A stretch of DNA of 7,871 nucleotides, from positions 1 through 7,871 of the forward strand of contig NZ_CALFIG010000156.1 of NCBI RefSeq assembly GCF_937876455.1. The letters are read 5' to 3'. Source of the DNA: an uncultured Flavobacterium sp. Lineage in GTDB: Bacteria; Bacteroidota; Bacteroidia; Flavobacteriales; Flavobacteriaceae. The notes below the pieces were generated by a model. The model had not been told where the DNA came from. It worked only from the letters and a program-made list of their open reading frames with translations, and did not search any database. This document shows positions 5,327 to 7,871 of the stretch, in pieces (the first letter of the stretch is position 1; the number at the start of each line of letters is the position of its first letter). Position numbers and translations under genes: made by a program.

Positions 5327-5334
5327 TAAATTTG
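5308..5334 (+). promoter_or_regulatory. Candidate promoter for the PASTA-rluD pair (upstream copy)
   Basis: TTTG at 5308-5311 and TAAATTTG at 5327-5334 form a Bacteroidota-like promoter, but the 15-bp spacer is shorter than usual. The -7 box is the mirror image of the ddl box at 5294-5301. The leader would be about 80 bases. Confidence 0.4.
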
Positions 5335-5394
5335 AAAATAAATTATTTTAGCGGTTCATACGTTAAAAAATAGTACAACAATAAAGAAAATCAT

Positions 5395-5402
5395 TACTTT
5401 TG
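5395..5402 (+). promoter_or_regulatory. Alternative -7 box for the PASTA gene
   Basis: TACTTTTG matches TAnnTTTG exactly and lies 15 bp before the ATG at 5418, giving a leader of about ten bases. No TTG occurs at the usual -33 spacing, so it would be an extended-spacing or weak promoter. Confidence 0.35.
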
Positions 5403-5417
5403 CTAAAATTTATTTCT

Positions 5418-6023
5418 ATGAGTTTAAAAAGATTTTTAACCAGTTCTGCCTTTTATAAAAATTTAGTTGTAGCACTAGTAATCGTAATAGTATTTTTATT
5501 TGCTATCGTTAAGTTTCTTGATTTTAGTACCAATCACGGTGAAGAAATAAACGTACCAGATATTACTAAAATGAAACTTGAAGTGGCAGAAGAAAAGTTA
5601 GATGAAGAGGGTTTAGAAGTTTTTTTATTGGACACGGTTGATTTTAAACCTGAATTTCCACCTTATACAATTGTAGAACAGGATCCACGTCCAGGTTCTA
5701 AAGTAAAAGATGGAAGAAAAATATATGTAAAATTAAACGCGGGTGGATTTTCAACCGTTACTTTACCTGATTTAATTAACAAAACGTTCCGTCAAGCCGC
5801 TAATACAATTAGAACATTAGGTTTACAAGAAGGAAAGTTAAAATACATACCAAACATTGCTAAAGATGTCGTTTTAGAAATACATCAGAATGGTAAAAAA
5901 TTAAAAGCAGGAGATAAAATACTTAAAAACTCTACCATTGATTTTGTATTAGGAGATGGAAAAGAATTGTTTTCAGATGAAAATGATTCGATTCCAAGTC
6001 AAGAACAAGATTCCATAGAATAA
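5418..6023 (+). CDS. Membrane-anchored PASTA-domain protein, 201 aa
   Basis: A short cytoplasmic N-terminus is followed by one hydrophobic helix, about residues 14-36 (KNLVVALVIVIVFLFAIVKFL), and an outward-facing region with two PASTA domains (about 41-108 and 112-180). The PASTA signature is visible as VPD...A...L...GL...PPYTIVEQDPRPGSKVKDGRKIYVKLN and a second LPDLINKTFRQAANTIRTLGL. An acidic Ser/Asp/Glu-rich tail ends the protein. PASTA domains are best known at the ends of Ser/Thr kinases and penicillin-binding proteins, where they bind or sense peptidoglycan; here neither partner domain is attached. The start at 5418 (MSLKRFLTSS) is preferred to an in-frame TTG at 5400, which lies inside a promoter-like box. 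The stop TAA overlaps the rluD ATG by one base. Position opposite ddl supports a cell-envelope role, by inference. Confidence 0.93.
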   Translation: MSLKRFLTSSAFYKNLVVALVIVIVFLFAIVKFLDFSTNHGEEINVPDITKMKLEVAEEKLDEEGLEVFLLDTVDFKPEFPPYTIVEQDPRPGSKVKDGRKIYVKLNAGGFSTVTLPDLINKTFRQAANTIRTLGLQEGKLKYIPNIAKDVVLEIHQNGKKLKAGDKILKNSTIDFVLGDGKELFSDENDSIPSQEQDSIE

Positions 6024-7066
6024 TGATGCAAAATTTTGTTGAACCACAAGATCTTGATGATGACTTATATGAGCATCATCGGTTTGAAGTAGCTAAAGGG
6101 CAACAGGCCTTAAGAATCGATAAATTTTTAATGAATGTTATCGAAAATACAACCCGAAATAAAATTCAAAAAGCAGCAGATTCTGGTTTTATTTTTGTTA
6201 ATGATATACCCGTAAAATCGAATTATAAGGTAAAACCGAATGATGTCGTTCGCGTGCTTCTAGAACATCCACCTTACGAACATTTATTAAAAGGTGAAAA
6301 CATACCTATTGATATTGTTTATGAAGATGATCAAGTACTTGTCGTGAATAAACCAGCAGGTATGGTTGTGCATCCAGGACATGGAAATTATTCAGGGACA
6401 CTAGTAAATGCATTGGCTTATCATTTTGATAATTTACCCATGAATAGTAGTGAACGTCCAGGTTTGGTTCATCGAATAGATAAAGACACGTCTGGATTGT
6501 TAGTAGTGGCAAAAACAGAGGGAGCTATGTCACATTTAACCCAACAATTTGCTGATAAAACTTCAGAAAGAGAATATGTGGCTATTGTTTGGGGAAATAT
6601 TGAAGAAGAGGAAGGTACTATAGAAGGAAATATAGATAGACACAATACAAATCGTATGCAAATGGCTGTTTTTACAGATGGTGAAAAAGGAAAACCAGCC
6701 GTTACACATTATAAAGTTTTGGAACGTTTAGGTTATGTTACCGTGGTTTCATGTCAATTAGAAACAGGCCGTACGCATCAAATAAGAGTGCATATGAAAT
6801 ACATCGGACATACACTTTTTAACGATGAGCGTTATGGGGGTGACCAAATTTTAAAAGGCACTACATTTACAAAATACAAACAGTTTGTTGAGAATTGTTT
6901 CAAAGTATTGCCACGACAAGCACTTCATGCAAAAACATTAGGTTTTGAACACCCAACAACAGGTGAGTTTTTACGCTTTACTTCGGAAATTCCTTCAGAC
7001 ATTCAAGCATGTATTGAAAAATGGAGAAATTATTCCAAAGCAGTTCAAATGGATGAAAATAATTAA
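6023..7066 (+). CDS. rluD: RluD-like large-subunit rRNA pseudouridine synthase, 347 aa
   Basis: An RluA-family enzyme that isomerises uridine to pseudouridine. An acidic N-terminus leads into an S4 RNA-binding domain (about 29-80, RIDKFLMNVIENTTRNKIQKAADSG in part). The catalytic domain carries HRIDKDTSG at 150-158 with catalytic Asp153, then GKPAVTHY (223-230), GRTHQIRVH (249-257) and RQALHA (298-303). The segments RHNTNRMQMAV and PAVTHY resemble E. coli RluD, which modifies helix 69 of 23S rRNA, more than RluC, so RluD specificity is likely but not proven. The first ATG overlaps the PASTA stop (TAATG). A second ATG follows at 6026, so the exact start is uncertain by one residue. Coupling to the PASTA gene is expected. 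The stop overlaps that of the convergent PAP2 gene. Confidence 0.92.
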   Translation: MMQNFVEPQDLDDDLYEHHRFEVAKGQQALRIDKFLMNVIENTTRNKIQKAADSGFIFVNDIPVKSNYKVKPNDVVRVLLEHPPYEHLLKGENIPIDIVYEDDQVLVVNKPAGMVVHPGHGNYSGTLVNALAYHFDNLPMNSSERPGLVHRIDKDTSGLLVVAKTEGAMSHLTQQFADKTSEREYVAIVWGNIEEEEGTIEGNIDRHNTNRMQMAVFTDGEKGKPAVTHYKVLERLGYVTVVSCQLETGRTHQIRVHMKYIGHTLFNDERYGGDQILKGTTFTKYKQFVENCFKVLPRQALHAKTLGFEHPTTGEFLRFTSEIPSDIQACIEKWRNYSKAVQMDENN

Positions 7067-7812
7067 TTTATATGGATTACCAATCCTAATCCTCCTTGTC
7101 TGCCATTGTAAAAAGGAGTAATCATAGTTGTTGTTTTGGTGTTTGATTTGAATATTTTTTCTGTAATGAAAGGGTGTAACCAATAGGCTATTTTTGTACT
7201 TAAAATACCAATTCCAGCTCCCATTACTACGTCTGAAAACCAATGCCGTTGATTATACATTCTAAAAAAACCAGTCGTTGTAGCTACCGCATAACCCGAA
7301 ATACCGTACCAAATATTTACGTCTTTATATTCTTGATATAAAAATTCAGCTCCTGCAAAAGCATTTGCGGTATGACCTGAAGGAAAAGAGTTGTTAGCGC
7401 TTCCATCTGGACGTTCAATTTTTGTGACTGATTTTAAAGTTAAAACCGATGTTGAAAGAATTAAATAAGACGTTGCCAAAATGATACTTCTGTCTTTAAA
7501 CTTATTTTTTCCTTGAATACCGGCTGTATTTAATCCATAAACTGCAACAGCAGGAGCATACTGCGAAAAGTCGTCAATAGTAAATCGTTTATCAATATGT
7601 TCGGCTAATTCTTCTTTCGTATCATAATTTAATGTTTTTAAATAATCACTTTCTAATGAAACAATACCATAGCAAATAAACAGCGAAGGTATAATTAATG
7701 CTTTGTAATTATTTGTTTTTCTAAGCGTAGGAATACTATCATGCACAGAATTAGATTGCGAAAATGCAAATAGAGGCATAATGAATAAAGTGATATAGAG
7801 ATTTTTGTACAT
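7063..7812 (-). CDS. Exported/membrane PAP2-family phosphatase, 249 aa
   Basis: All three parts of the PAP2 acid-phosphatase signature are present: KX6RP at Lys127-Pro135, PSGH at 144-147, and RX5HX3D at Arg184, His190 and Asp194. The active site should thus be complete. A signal-peptide-like start (MYKNLYITLFIMPLFAFS, cut before QSNS likely) places it outside the cytoplasm. Several moderately hydrophobic segments follow (about 38-53, 85-99, 108-126, 165-182 and 196-212). Relatives dephosphorylate lipid phosphates such as undecaprenyl pyrophosphate or phosphatidic acid. Substrate here is not determined. The final stretch ends GGLGLVIHIN, with alternating hydrophobics like an outer-membrane strand; this is only a resemblance. 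The start ATG at 7810-7812 is supported by the signal peptide and an upstream promoter box. Confidence 0.92.
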   Translation of the reverse strand: MYKNLYITLFIMPLFAFSQSNSVHDSIPTLRKTNNYKALIIPSLFICYGIVSLESDYLKTLNYDTKEELAEHIDKRFTIDDFSQYAPAVAVYGLNTAGIQGKNKFKDRSIILATSYLILSTSVLTLKSVTKIERPDGSANNSFPSGHTANAFAGAEFLYQEYKDVNIWYGISGYAVATTTGFFRMYNQRHWFSDVVMGAGIGILSTKIAYWLHPFITEKIFKSNTKTTTMITPFYNGRQGGLGLVIHIN

Positions 7813-7849
7813 AATAATATTTGAGGGTTTAATTTTAAATTATTCGTAT

Positions 7850-7857
7850 CAAATTTA
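7850..7857 (-). promoter_or_regulatory. -7 box of the PAP2 gene promoter
   Basis: TAAATTTG on the minus strand matches TAnnTTTG and is identical to the ddl and upstream PASTA boxes. It lies 37 bp before the ATG, giving a leader of about 30 bases. Its -33 element would fall beyond the window end and cannot be checked. Confidence 0.5.
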
Positions 7858-7871
7858 AAAATAAAAATGAA

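Noticed and set aside
6995..7243. An 82-codon minus-strand frame across the rluD/PAP2 junction
   Set aside because: It overlaps both well-supported genes in another frame and shows no domain or start signal. The short frames opposite the SRPBCC, Nudix, peptidase and rluD genes were dropped for the same reason.

Overview
This is an AT-rich chromosomal stretch from a bacterium of the Bacteroidota, most likely family Flavobacteriaceae. The evidence is the near-verbatim flavobacterial look of PyrE, the Nudix protein, Ddl and the PASTA protein (judged from memory of the families, not from a search), the lack of Shine-Dalgarno sites before every start, and several copies of the Bacteroidota -7 promoter box TAnnTTTG. 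All eight genes look intact. No tRNA, rRNA, CRISPR array, transposase or phage gene was seen.

Layout. Positions 1-174 hold no gene but are rich in short tandem repeats. A small SRPBCC-fold gene (175-567, minus) follows, then a 227-bp repeat-filled spacer (568-794), then pyrE (795-1445, minus). A Nudix hydrolase gene (1453-2040, plus) diverges from pyrE with only 7 bp between the two start codons. It converges on a three-gene minus-strand operon ddl - coaD - M14 peptidase (5271 down to 2095), with gaps of 17 and 4 bp. Across a 146-bp divergent promoter region lies the plus-strand pair PASTA protein - rluD (5418-7066), whose stop and start overlap. rluD converges on a PAP2-family phosphatase gene (7063-7812, minus), and their stop codons overlap. 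No gene-free stretch exceeds 300 bp.

Functionally the window is mostly housekeeping: pyrimidine synthesis (PyrE), coenzyme A synthesis (CoaD), peptidoglycan precursor synthesis (Ddl), a membrane-anchored PASTA protein that may sense or bind cell wall, rRNA pseudouridylation (RluD-like), an exported metallopeptidase and an exported or membrane phosphatase that may recycle lipid carriers.

The least ordinary part is the DNA around the SRPBCC gene. At least six different short 'phrases', most with a strict 7-bp period, are packed end to end on both sides of the gene. One of them runs into the pyrE reading frame and appears to encode its last residues. The second notable feature is compact promoter architecture: the pyrE promoter lies inside the Nudix gene with its -7 box over the Nudix start codon, and the ddl and PASTA genes appear to have mirrored, interlocking promoters.
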